From assembly GCF_027474825.1 (NCBI RefSeq), contig NZ_CP107030.1, forward strand, positions 3,910,001-3,974,000: DNA of 64,000 bases, in the 5' to 3' direction. Origin of the DNA: Maribacter halichondriae (GTDB taxonomy: Bacteria; Bacteroidota; Bacteroidia; Flavobacteriales; Flavobacteriaceae). Below the pieces are notes generated by a model. The model was not told the DNA's origin. It worked only from the letters and a program-made list of their open reading frames with translations, and did not search any database. This document shows positions 55,867-64,000 of this stretch, in pieces. The position numbers and the translations under genes were made by a program. Numbering within the stretch: position 1 is the stretch's first letter; each line of letters starts with the position of its first letter.

Positions 55867-57096
55867 TTGACAACCTCTAAAAAGCTTAAAATTTTCAATG
55901 ATCCAATTTACGGATTTATTAGAATACCCAATGCGCTTATTTTTGACTTGATCGCCCATCCTTACTTTCAAAGACTTCGCCGTATTTCGCAAATGGGACT
56001 TTCGTATTTGGTCTATCCGGGGGCACATCATACCCGGTTTCATCATGCCCTTGGCAGCATGCATCTGATGCAGCAAGCTATACAAATACTTCGTTTTAAG
56101 GGCATTACGATTGCTGAGGCTGAAGAAGAAGGGCTTTTATGTGCTATTTTGTTGCATGATATTGGGCATGGCCCATTTTCCCATGCCATGGAGCACAGCT
56201 TGGTTCACGGTATTTCACATGAGCAGATTTCCCTGCTTTTCATGCAAGAACTGAACCGTAGCTTTAACGGAAGTTTAACGCTTGCCATTGAAATCTTCGA
56301 AAGCAAATACCACAAAAAATTTCTGAACCAGCTTGTTTCGAGTCAATTGGATATGGATAGACTCGACTATCTCAAACGCGATAGTTTTTATACCGGGGTG
56401 GCAGAAGGTAATATTAATGCGGAGCGATTGATTACCATGTTAAATGTTGCAGAAGGAAATCTAGTGGTCGAAGAAAAGGGAATTTATTCCGTAGAAAAAT
56501 TCTTGATGGCGCGAAGGTTTATGTATTGGCAGGTTTATTTACATAAAACAGGATTGGTCGCCGAACAGCTATTGATACGTATTTTGAAAAGGGCCAAGAT
56601 GTTACTATCAGAGAAAAAGCCATTAGAATGTTCGGAAAACCTTCTTTTCTTCATTCGGCAAGATATTGGACTTCAGAACTTTGGTGTCGATGTGTTAAGA
56701 ACTTTTGCAAAAATTGATGATGTTGATGTGCTTGCCGCTATTAAAAAATGGCAGGATCATCCTGATTTTGTCCTTTCACAATTGTGCCAGATGGTCCTAA
56801 ATAGAAGGTTGTTGAACATTAAGCTAAAGAATAAGCCTATTGATACTGAAAAGTTTGAAAATCATTTTCAAAAATTCAAAATTGCCCACGGTCTTTCCGA
56901 TGATGAAACGAGCTATTTTGTTTTTTCGGGAGTCATTGAAAATCAGGCCTATAATCGAGAAAACCAGAACATTAATATTTTACGCAAAACCGGAAAACTT
57001 ACCGATGTTGCCAAAGCATCCGACCAACTGAATCTTAAGGCTCTTTCCAAAACGGTAACCAAGTATTATATGTGTTATCCCAAAGAATCTGTTTAA
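55867..57096 (+). CDS. HD-domain phosphohydrolase
   Basis: 409 residues. The HD metal motif reads H in HHTRFHHALGSMHLM, HD in LLHDIGHGPFSHAME, and the downstream D in DMDRLDYLKRDS, as in dGTPase-like/SAMHD1-like HD proteins. It could hydrolyse dNTPs. The start is a TTG at 55867, as no ATG fits. It is followed directly by lpxD, a common flavobacterial order. Confidence 0.88.
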   Translation: MTTSKKLKIFNDPIYGFIRIPNALIFDLIAHPYFQRLRRISQMGLSYLVYPGAHHTRFHHALGSMHLMQQAIQILRFKGITIAEAEEEGLLCAILLHDIGHGPFSHAMEHSLVHGISHEQISLLFMQELNRSFNGSLTLAIEIFESKYHKKFLNQLVSSQLDMDRLDYLKRDSFYTGVAEGNINAERLITMLNVAEGNLVVEEKGIYSVEKFLMARRFMYWQVYLHKTGLVAEQLLIRILKRAKMLLSEKKPLECSENLLFFIRQDIGLQNFGVDVLRTFAKIDDVDVLAAIKKWQDHPDFVLSQLCQMVLNRRLLNIKLKNKPIDTEKFENHFQKFKIAHGLSDDETSYFVFSGVIENQAYNRENQNINILRKTGKLTDVAKASDQLNLKALSKTVTKYYMCYPKESV

Positions 57097-57106
57097 CTAT
57101 TTTTCT

Positions 57107-57114
57107 TACTTTTG
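57107..57114 (+). promoter_or_regulatory. Possible -7 box immediately upstream of lpxD
   Basis: TACTTTTG ends five bases before the ATG of lpxD at 57120. If used, it would give a nearly leaderless mRNA. I find no -33 TTG, so lpxD may rely on the HD-gene transcript. Confidence 0.3.
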
Positions 57115-57119
57115 TGCCC

Positions 57120-58157
57120 ATGGTGTTCACAGCAGGTCAAATTGCGGGTATTTTAGAAGGTGAAGTAGAAGGAAATCCTGAGGTAGCCGTTCATAAACTC
57201 GCCAAAATCGAGGATGGCGAGATAGGCTCGTTGACCTTTTTGGCCAATCCAAAATACACCCCTTATATTTATAAAACAAAGGCCTCAATTACGATTGTCA
57301 ATAAAGATTTTGTTCCTGAGCAAAATTTGCAGACCACCCTAATAAAGGTGGATGACCCCTACGAGTCTTTTTCAAAGTTATTGGAATACTACGATCAAGC
57401 AAAAAAAGCCAAGTCAGGTATAGAAGATCCCGTTTATAAATCGAATACGGCAAAGTACGGGTCGGATTTTTATCTTGGGGCATTCTCATATCTGGCAGAA
57501 AACGTTGAAATTGGGGATAACGTGAAAATATATCCCAATGTTTATATTGGCGATAACGTGACGATTGGAGATAATGTAGTGGTATTTGCCGGGGCGAAAA
57601 TATATTCCGAATCGATAATCGGTAATAATTGCGTCATCCATAGCGGTGCCATTATCGGGGCTGATGGCTTCGGATTTTCACCTAGTAAAAATGGAACGTT
57701 CAATAAGATTCCCCAAACAGGTAACGTTATTTTGGAAGATGACGTAGATGTAGGCGCGGGCACTACCATTGATCGTGCGACCCTGGGTTCGACTATTCTT
57801 CGAAAAGGCGTAAAACTTGACAATCAGATTCAGATTGCACATAATGTAGAAATTGGTGAACACACTGTTATCGCAGCACAGACAGGCGTTGCGGGCTCTA
57901 GTAAAATAGGAAAACATTGCATGATTGGCGGACAAGTTGGAATTGTAGGCCATATTACGATAGGAGACAATGTTCGAATTCAGGCTCAATCGGGTATCGG
58001 AAGAAATGTTAAGGATGACGAAATACTACAAGGATCGCCCGCAATCAACTATGGCGATTACAACAAATCATATGTACACTTCAAAAATTTGCCTAAGATC
58101 GTAAATAGGATTAACGAATTGGATAAAAAGATTGACCTTGAACACAACCAAGACTAA
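57120..58157 (+). CDS. lpxD: UDP-3-O-(3-hydroxyacyl)glucosamine N-acyltransferase
   Basis: 345 residues from the ATG at 57120. An N-terminal domain (ANPKYTPYIY) is followed by left-handed hexapeptide repeats (IGDNVKIYPNVYIGDNVTIGDNVVV) and the catalytic His in QIAHNVEIG. It adds the second 3-hydroxyacyl chain to UDP-glucosamine in lipid A synthesis. Its end overlaps the start of lpxC-fabZ. Confidence 0.92.
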   Translation: MVFTAGQIAGILEGEVEGNPEVAVHKLAKIEDGEIGSLTFLANPKYTPYIYKTKASITIVNKDFVPEQNLQTTLIKVDDPYESFSKLLEYYDQAKKAKSGIEDPVYKSNTAKYGSDFYLGAFSYLAENVEIGDNVKIYPNVYIGDNVTIGDNVVVFAGAKIYSESIIGNNCVIHSGAIIGADGFGFSPSKNGTFNKIPQTGNVILEDDVDVGAGTTIDRATLGSTILRKGVKLDNQIQIAHNVEIGEHTVIAAQTGVAGSSKIGKHCMIGGQVGIVGHITIGDNVRIQAQSGIGRNVKDDEILQGSPAINYGDYNKSYVHFKNLPKIVNRINELDKKIDLEHNQD

Positions 58158-59543
58158 ACAGCGCACCATAGCCTCAGAAGTGACCTTAACAGGAGTAGGA
58201 CTTCACACAGGTGAAAACGTTACTTTAAAGTTTGTTCCGGCACCGGTTAACCATGGCTATGCATTCAAAAGGGTGGACCTTGAGGGGGAACCCATCATTG
58301 AAGCCGACGCCAATTATGTGGTAAATACACAACGTGGTACCAATCTAGAAAAAGAGGGGTCAAGATTCAGACCTCCGAACATGTATTGGCCGCTTTGGTC
58401 GGTCTTGAAATCGATAACGTCCTTATCGAGTTGGATTCGCCAGAACCTCCTATTTTAGATGGTTCATCTAAGTTCTTTGTGGAGGCCTTGGAGAAAGCAG
58501 GAATTGTGGAGCAAGATGCATTTCGTGAAGAATACGTTGTTAAAGAAGTGATTTCGTACAAAGATGAAGACACGGGAAGCGAGATTACGGTGATACCTTC
58601 AGAAACATATCAAGTAACCGCGATGGTGGACTTCGGCACGAAAGTTTTGGGTACCCAAAATGCTACCTTGAACATACTTTCCGATTTCAAGAATGAAATC
58701 GCGGATGCCCGTACCTTTAGTTTTCTCCACGAATTGGAAATGCTTTTGGAAAATGGTCTGATAAAAGGTGGGGACCTAAATAACGCCATTGTATATGTGG
58801 ATAAGGAAATTTCCGAAGCCACCATGAAAAAATTGGAAAAGGCATTCAAGAAGAAGAAATTATCGGTTAAGCCAAATGGTATTTTGGATAACCTGACCTT
58901 GCATCAACCGAATGAGGCGGCAAGGCATAAATTGTTGGATGTTATTGGAGACTTGGCCTTGGCAGGCACCAGAATTCGTGGCAAAGTTATCGCCAACAAA
59001 CCCGGGCATTATGTAAATACACAGTTTGCCAAAAAATTGGCCAAGATTATAAAGACCGAAATGCGGAACAATGTTCCAAAATATGACTTGCACAAAGCAC
59101 CTTTAATGGATATTGGCAAGATCATGTCAATGTTGCCACATCGGCCACCATTTTTGCTAGTCGATAAAATTTTGGAAATGTCGGACACGCATGTTGTTGG
59201 ATTAAAGAACGTAACGATGAACGAACCGTTCTTTGTGGGGCATTTTCCGGGGGCACCTGTGATGCCGGGGGTTTTGCAGTTGGAAGCTATGGCCCAGACA
59301 GGCGGTATTTTAGTTTTGAGCACGGTTCCTGATCCGGATAACTATCTCACCTATTTGCTTAAAATCGACAACGTACGTTATAAGCATCAAGTTGTTCCTG
59401 GTGATACGTTGATCTTTAAATTAGATCTAATATCGCCGATTCGCAGAGGAATTTGCCAGATGCATGCTAAGGCCTATGCCAACGATAAGCTGGTTTCAGA
59501 GGCTGAAATAATGGCCCAGATAATAAAAGTAAAAGGAGATTAA
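58132..59543 (+). CDS. lpxC-fabZ: LpxC-FabZ fusion: UDP-3-O-acyl-GlcNAc deacetylase / 3-hydroxyacyl-ACP dehydratase (frame break)
   Basis: The fused protein (about 470 residues) is split by loss of one A in the A5 run at 58349-58353. Repair turns EKEGSRFRPPNMYW into EKRGVKIQTSEHVLAALVG, restoring the LpxC zinc-ligand His. The LpxC part also has DSPEPPILDGSS and NKPGHYVNTQFAKKL; the FabZ part has LPHRPPFLLVDKILE and GHFPGAPVMPGVLQLEAMAQ. The fusion is a Bacteroidota hallmark. The best start is a TTG at 58132 (overlapping lpxD), with a second TTG at 58138. Confidence 0.92.
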
Positions 59544-60327
59544 TGAACCAACCGCTAGCTTATATCCATCCCGGGGCGAAAATTGCAAAAAATGTTGTAG
59601 TCGAGCCGTTTACCACCATCCATAATAATGTGACCATCGGTGATGGTACTTGGATAGGTTCCAACGTAACCATTATGGAAGGGGCCCGAATCGGAAAAAA
59701 CTGTAATATATTTCCCGGAGCTGTAATTTCGGCCCCTCCGCAGGACCTAAAATATAATGGCGAGGAAACGACGGTCACTATCGGAAACAACACGACGATT
59801 CGCGAATGTGCGACGATTCATAAAGGCACGTCCGATAGAAACAAAACCGTAATCGGGAAGAATTGTCTTATTATGGCATACTGTCACGTCGCCCATGATT
59901 GCATTGTTGGTAACAACTGTATTTTTTCTAATAATTCTACTTTGGCAGGCCATGTTACGATAGGTGACAATGTAATTTTGGCGGGACTCGTTGCCGTCCA
60001 TCAATTTGTATCCATTGGTCAGCATGCCTTTGTTACGGGGGATCTCTGGTTAGAAAAGATGTTCCGCCTTATGTTAAGGCAGCACGTGAACCTTTGTCTT
60101 ATGTCGGTATAAATTCCGTAGGGCTTAGAAGACGCGGTTATAAGTCGGAGAAAATCCGTGAAATTCAAAACATCTATCGCATTTTGTACCAAAAACATTA
60201 TAACAATACCCAAGCAACCCAAATCATTGAGGCCGAAATGGAAGCGACGCCGGAGAGAGATGAGATTCTTCAATTCATAAGGGATTCGCAACGCGGTATC
60301 ATGAAAGGATATTTTAGTAATAATTGA
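59543..60327 (+). CDS. lpxA: UDP-N-acetylglucosamine O-acyltransferase (frame break at G5)
   Basis: About 261 residues after adding one G to the G5 run at 60037-60041; HAFVTGDLWLEK then becomes HAFVTGGSLVRKDVPPYVKAAREPLSYVG, and the second frame supplies the C-terminus. Hexapeptide repeats and the catalytic His in MAYCHVAHDCIVG are visible. It transfers the first 3-hydroxyacyl chain in lipid A synthesis. It begins in TAATG, overlapping the fabZ stop by one base, so it is coupled to it. It is normally essential, which supports a sequence error. Confidence 0.92.
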
Positions 60328-60351
60328 TTTTCTTTATAGTGTACGGAAAAG

Positions 60352-60359
60352 TAGTTTTG
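60352..60359 (+). promoter_or_regulatory. Probable -7 box upstream of efp
   Basis: TAGTTTTG lies 35 bases before the efp ATG at 60395, in the short spacer after lpxA. Confidence 0.35.
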
Positions 60360-60394
60360 ACCTTAACTTGAAACATTAAACCTGAAACCTAAAA

Positions 60395-60961
60395 ATGGCA
60401 TCAACATCAGATATTAGAAAAGGACTATGCATTAGATACAACAATGATATTTATAAAATCATTGAATTTTTGCACGTAAAACCGGGTAAAGGCCCAGCAT
60501 TTGTGAGAACCAAACTTAAAAGTGTGTCCAATGGTAAAGTTCTCGATAATACGTTTTCCGCCGGACATAAAATAGAGGATGTGCGCGTCGAAACCCGTTC
60601 GTATCAGTTTTTATATGCCGAAGGGGAGACCTATCATTTTATGAACACCGATGATTACAATCAAATTTCACTTCAAGAAACTGCTTTAGATGCACCGGGA
60701 CTTTTAAAAGAAGGCGAAGTAGTGACCATTCTATTCAATACAGAAGACAGTATGCCACTATCCGTAGATATGCCCGCCAGTGTAGTATTGGAAATAACCT
60801 ATACCGAACCCGGCGTAAAAGGCAATACCGCTACGAATGCAACTAAACCCGCAAAGGTTGAAACAGGCGCAGAAGTAAAAGTGCCCTTATTTATCAACGA
60901 AGGTGATAAAGTAAAGATTGACACGGCCAGCGGTTCTTATATGGAACGGGTCAATGATTGA
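60395..60961 (+). CDS. efp: Elongation factor P
   Basis: 188 residues with the three-beta-barrel pattern. The conserved loop PGKG (Lys32 at the tip, in HVKPGKGPAF) is the site modified in many bacteria. It relieves ribosome stalling at polyproline. Complete; it lies in the conserved lpx-efp block. Confidence 0.95.
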   Translation: MASTSDIRKGLCIRYNNDIYKIIEFLHVKPGKGPAFVRTKLKSVSNGKVLDNTFSAGHKIEDVRVETRSYQFLYAEGETYHFMNTDDYNQISLQETALDAPGLLKEGEVVTILFNTEDSMPLSVDMPASVVLEITYTEPGVKGNTATNATKPAKVETGAEVKVPLFINEGDKVKIDTASGSYMERVND

Positions 60962-61024
60962 GGTCTCGAAGAACCAATTCGTTTTTTATCTAGGATTTTG
61001 GTCATTATTCCATGAACATTTTAA

Positions 61025-61957
61025 ATGAGATTTAGCACTCCCCATACCTTAAAGCAAGTTGCGACTATCATCGGTTGTGAACATGTGGGCAGTGATGATT
61101 TTCCCGTTTTGGGCATGAACGAAATTCATGTGGTGCAGGCCGGTGAAATTGTCTTCGTAGATCATCCCAAATATTATGACAAGGCACTAAAGTCAAAGGC
61201 GACCGTAATTTTGATAAATAAACAGGTGGATTGTCCAGAAGGAAAAGCCCTACTATTATCCGATGACCCTTTTCGTGATTTTAATAAATTGACGGTTTAT
61301 TTCAGACCTTTTGAAAAATCCGAAGTTTCGATTTCGACTTCATCAATAATAGGACAAAATACTGTAATTCAACCAAATACATTTGTTGGAAACAATGTTG
61401 TAATCGGAGATAATTGTATCATACATTCCAATGTGTCCCTATACGACAATTGTATTATTGGTAATAATGTGACGATCCACTCAGGTTCAGTTTTGGGTTC
61501 TGATGCGTTTTACTATAAAAAACGTCTTGAAGGTTTTGATAAACTGATTTCGGGCGGAAGGGTCGTTTTGGAAGATGATGTTGAAATAGGTGCTTTGTGT
61601 ACGATAGACAAGGGCGTTACGGGTGATACAACCATAAAAAAGGGCACCAAACTCGATAATCAAGTACATGTAGGACATGATACCGTGATCGGAGAAAAAT
61701 GTTTGATCGCCTCCCAAACGGGTATAGCCGGATGTGTAGTCATAGAAGACGAAGTTACCCTTTGGGGCCAAGTGGGAACAAATAGCGGTATAACCATAGG
61801 AAAGAAAGCGGTGATTATGGGCCAGACGGGAGTTACCAAATCCGTCGCAGGTGGTAAAAGTTATTTCGGGACCCCGATAGAAGAGTCAAGGGAAAAGCTA
61901 AAACAATTGGCTTACATAAAAAAGATTCCATCCATATTGAAAAAACTTGAAGAATAA
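61025..61957 (+). CDS. Second LpxD-like acyltransferase (UDP-3-O-acylglucosamine N-acyltransferase paralogue)
   Basis: 310 residues with an N-terminal LpxD-like domain (FVDHPKYYDKALKSKATVILI) and hexapeptide repeats (VIGDNCIIHSNVSLYDNCIIG). The pattern near the active site (DNQVHVGHDTVIGEKCLIASQTGIAG) keeps His. It is shorter than LpxD at 57120 and clearly diverged. It may acylate another sugar nucleotide or act as an alternative LpxD. Confidence 0.8.
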   Translation: MRFSTPHTLKQVATIIGCEHVGSDDFPVLGMNEIHVVQAGEIVFVDHPKYYDKALKSKATVILINKQVDCPEGKALLLSDDPFRDFNKLTVYFRPFEKSEVSISTSSIIGQNTVIQPNTFVGNNVVIGDNCIIHSNVSLYDNCIIGNNVTIHSGSVLGSDAFYYKKRLEGFDKLISGGRVVLEDDVEIGALCTIDKGVTGDTTIKKGTKLDNQVHVGHDTVIGEKCLIASQTGIAGCVVIEDEVTLWGQVGTNSGITIGKKAVIMGQTGVTKSVAGGKSYFGTPIEESREKLKQLAYIKKIPSILKKLEE

Positions 61958-61993
61958 TTAAACCGATTTCTTTAGAAATCCTTTGCAATCCCA

Positions 61994-62001
61994 TATTTTT
62001 G
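61994..62001 (+). promoter_or_regulatory. Probable -7 box of sucD
   Basis: TATTTTTG (TAnnTTTG) is 77 bases upstream of the sucD start at 62079, after the end of the lpxD-like gene. No clear -33 element. Confidence 0.35.
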
Positions 62002-62078
62002 CGCATATAACAAAACTTGAGATATTAGGATAAAAGAGACCTAAATATCCATTTAACTTAATAATGAATAACTGACCC

Positions 62079-62950
62079 ATGAGCGTTTTAGTGAATAAGG
62101 ATTCCAAAATTATAGTGCAAGGTTTTACAGGCAGTGAAGGAACCTTCCATGCCGAGCAAATGATAGAATACGGAACGAATGTTGTAGGCGGAGTGACGCC
62201 AGGCAAAGGTGGACAAGAACATTTAGGGAGACCAGTTTTCAATACCGTCGAGGAGGCGGTTGAAAAAGTAGGTGCCGACACAACGATTATTTTCGTGCCA
62301 CCTGCTTTTGCCGCAGATGCGATCATGGAGGCCGCTGATGCTGGAATTAAAGTGATCATAACAATAACGGAAGGAATTCCCGTTGCCGATATGGTCAAGG
62401 CTTCGAATTATATCAAGGATAGAAATTGTAGATTGATAGGTCCAAACTGTCCGGGTGTAATTACTCCCGGAGAAGCCAAGGTTGGGATCATGCCAGGCTT
62501 TGTGTTCAAAAAAGGAAATGTTGGTATTGTTTCAAAGTCAGGTACTTTGACCTATGAGGCAGCCGATCAGGTGGTACGACAGGGTTTAGGAATCACTACT
62601 GCCATTGGTATCGGAGGAGACCCGATTATAGGGACTACCACCAAAGAAGCCGTTGAATTATTGATAAATGACCCTGAAACGGAATGTGTGGTTATGATCG
62701 GCGAAATCGGCGGTCAGTTAGAAGCCGATGCCGCAAAGTGGTACAAAGCCAGCGGAAGCAAAAGCCGGTGGTCGGATTTATCGCCGGAGAAACTGCACCT
62801 GCGGGAAGAACTATGGGACATGCCGGAGCGATCGTAGGCGGAAGTGATGATACCGCCCAAGCCAAAAAGAAAATTATGCGAGAACATGGTATTCATGTGG
62901 TGGATTCACCAGCTGAAATAGGAAAAAAAGTAAAAGAAGTCATGGGATAA
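62079..62950 (+). CDS. sucD: Succinyl-CoA ligase alpha subunit (frame break at A4)
   Basis: About 290 residues after adding one A to the A4 at 62760-62763 ([21 protein letters not shown]). It has the CoA-binding [14 protein letters not shown], the [10 protein letters not shown] motif and the active-site His region [13 protein letters not shown]. It makes ATP/GTP from succinyl-CoA in the TCA cycle with sucC, not in the window. The break affects a central-metabolism gene, supporting an error. Confidence 0.92.
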
Positions 62951-62971
62951 TACCCTGTTAAAACAATTGTA

Positions 62972-62998
62972 AAATCCCGTATTCAGCGGGATTTTTTT
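62972..62998 (+). terminator. Rho-independent terminator of sucD
   Basis: AAATCCCG and CGGGATTT form a perfect 8-bp stem with a 7-base loop, followed by TTTT. Confidence 0.9.
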
Positions 62999-63020
62999 AG
63001 CCATTAATTGAAACAAAACT

Positions 63021-63028
63021 TATATTTG
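63021..63028 (+). promoter_or_regulatory. Probable -7 box of fabG
   Basis: TATATTTG lies 27 bases before the fabG ATG and directly after the sucD terminator. Confidence 0.5.
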
Positions 63029-63054
63029 AGGTAAAACCGACTAAAGACGAATCG

Positions 63055-63801
63055 ATGAAACTTCTAGAAGGACAAAATGTTATCATTACAGGAGCAAGTA
63101 GGGGTATAGGAATGGGCATAGCTCAAGTATTTGCAAACCATGGCGCAAATGTGGCATTTACCTATAGTTCGAGCGAGGCACCGGCCTTGGCCTTGGAAAA
63201 AGAGCTCACTGAAAAGGGAGTGAAAGCAAAGGCATATAAGAGTAATGCAGCGAGTTTCACGGATGCCGAAAAATTGGTCGAGCAAGTTTTAGAGGATTTT
63301 GGCGGAATCGATGTCTTGATTAACAACGCAGGTATCACCAAGGACAATTTGTTGATGCGTATGGCCGAAGAAGATTTTGATTCCGTAATCGAGATCAATC
63401 TAAAGTCTGTTTTTAATATGACCAAGGCGGTTCAGCGAACCATGCTAAAACAACGAAAAGGATCTATTATCAATATGAGCAGCGTGGTGGGGGTCAAGGG
63501 TAATGCCGGACAGACCAATTACGCGGCCTCGAAGGCCGGTATGATTGGGTTCACGAAATCGGTCGCTTTGGAACTGGGTTCAAGAAACATTCGTTGCAAT
63601 GCCATAGCCCCTGGATTCATCGAAACGGAAATGACTGCTAAATTAGACGAAAAGACCGTTCAAAGCTGGCGTGACGGTATTCCTTTGAAAAGAGGAGGTT
63701 CGCCCGAAGATATTGCCAATGCCTGCTTATTCTTTGCTTCTGATCTATCCAGTTACGTGACTGGGCAAGTTTTGAATGTTGATGGAGGAATGCTTACCTA
63801 A
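63055..63801 (+). CDS. fabG: 3-oxoacyl-ACP reductase
   Basis: 248 residues of the SDR family: NAD(P) motif GASRGIGMG, NNAG, and the catalytic Ser (SSVVG), Tyr-x-x-x-Lys (YAASK) and Asn. The C-terminus (LSSYVTGQVLNVDGGM) matches FabG. It reduces 3-oxoacyl-ACP in fatty acid synthesis. Other SDR roles are possible, but the closeness of the sequence to FabG is high. Confidence 0.9.
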   Translation: MKLLEGQNVIITGASRGIGMGIAQVFANHGANVAFTYSSSEAPALALEKELTEKGVKAKAYKSNAASFTDAEKLVEQVLEDFGGIDVLINNAGITKDNLLMRMAEEDFDSVIEINLKSVFNMTKAVQRTMLKQRKGSIINMSSVVGVKGNAGQTNYAASKAGMIGFTKSVALELGSRNIRCNAIAPGFIETEMTAKLDEKTVQSWRDGIPLKRGGSPEDIANACLFFASDLSSYVTGQVLNVDGGMLT

Positions 63802-63872
63802 TACCGAGTTGTTCGCTAGTGGCATACAGATTAAAACATTACTCGGTCTACACTTAAATTGACAATACCTTT

Positions 63873-64000
63873 ATGGAAACCCGTACAATCCTACTTATCA
63901 TCGCTGCGGTAATCGTGGCCTTGGGGATTGTAATTTTTCAGTACTTTTACCGTACCAAAAAAAGAGGTAATCTCTCTGTCATACTTTCTTTTCTTAGGTT
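63873..64000 (+). CDS. Start of a membrane protein (cut by window edge)
   Basis: From the ATG at 63873 a short N-terminus is followed by one membrane helix (ILLIIAAVIVALGIVIFQYF) and a basic segment (YRTKKRGNLSVILSFLRF). The start resembles that of flavobacterial VWA-domain-containing membrane proteins found after fabG, but only 42 residues are visible. Confidence 0.6.
   Translation, partial: METRTILLIIAAVIVALGIVIFQYFYRTKKRGNLSVILSFLR

Noticed and set aside
4040-62950. Programmed frameshifting as the general cause of the broken genes
   Set aside because: Breaks occur at A, T, G and C runs with no common slippery phase, and in genes not known for recoding such as lpxA, sucD and parC.
1-64000. 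tRNA or rRNA genes, phage or transposase
   Set aside because: I looked for characteristic stems, arms and proteins on both strands and saw none; a covariance-model scan (tRNAscan-SE, Infernal) would be needed to be certain.

Overview
The window looks like a chromosome segment from a marine member of the Flavobacteriaceae (phylum Bacteroidota). The signs are a fused lpxC-fabZ gene, the type IX secretion regulator porX, a TonB-dependent receptor with a carboxypeptidase-like N-terminal domain, many small SPII lipoproteins, moderate-to-low GC, and TAnnTTTG-type -7 promoter boxes instead of E. coli -10 boxes. Genes are tightly packed and convergent neighbours often overlap at their stop codons. 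I see no rRNA, tRNA, CRISPR array, prophage or transposase gene.

Layout. (1) 0.3-8.0 kb: an AraC-type regulator divergent from a hydroxyproline catabolism operon (deaminase, DUF1272 zinc protein, ketoglutarate semialdehyde dehydrogenase, DUF885 lipoprotein, 4-hydroxyproline epimerase, FAD-dependent D-hydroxyproline oxidase). (2) 8-19 kb: accessory enzymes including a Bax-inhibitor-1 protein, an FAA hydrolase with a sulfatase, a CrtI/RetSat-like oxidoreductase, an SGNH hydrolase, an S10 carboxypeptidase, and a chimeric lipoprotein/FAS1 locus. (3) 18.7-25.8 kb: TIGR02757, a CPBP protease, LolD, FolE, a Mo-sulfite dehydrogenase with cytochrome c, a sterol-desaturase-type hydroxylase, and a succinylglutamate desuccinylase/aspartoacylase-like protein. 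(4) 25.8-29.2 kb: a probable metal-related TonB receptor, lipoprotein and small CxxCH protein. (5) 29-37 kb: DUF6787, DUF6146, DUF937, serA, a four-helix-bundle protein, serC, acyl-CoA reductase, ferredoxin, agmatinase-like protein and ychF. (6) 37-44 kb: parE, parC, mscL, a second sterol desaturase and TerC. (7) 44-53 kb: a regulator/M14 peptidase pair, an Lrp-type regulator, DinB, aroB, proline dehydrogenase, and alanine dehydrogenase with a 162-nt inverted repeat in front of it. (8) 53.3-64 kb: tsaE, porX, an HD hydrolase, then the conserved block lpxD, lpxC-fabZ, lpxA, efp, an lpxD paralogue, sucD, fabG, and the start of a membrane protein.

A dominant property of this sequence is about eighteen single-base indels, nearly all losses of one base in short homopolymers. 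They break otherwise well-conserved genes, including ones expected to be essential (parC, lpxC-fabZ, lpxA) and sucD. Because essential genes are hit in the same way as others, I read most of them as sequencing or assembly errors and annotate the repaired, merged genes, giving the site each time. The FAS1 locus at 17.2-18.6 kb is different: it looks like a real deletion or mis-join between two genes.

The strongest non-gene signals are the 162-nt long inverted repeat upstream of ald (52367-52528), two heptanucleotide microsatellites carrying stop codons, and a repeated TTACAAATGTAA-like motif between the divergent XRE regulator and M14 peptidase. The most coherent pathway is hydroxyproline degradation to 2-oxoglutarate, which suggests growth on collagen-like or plant/algal hydroxyproline-rich protein.
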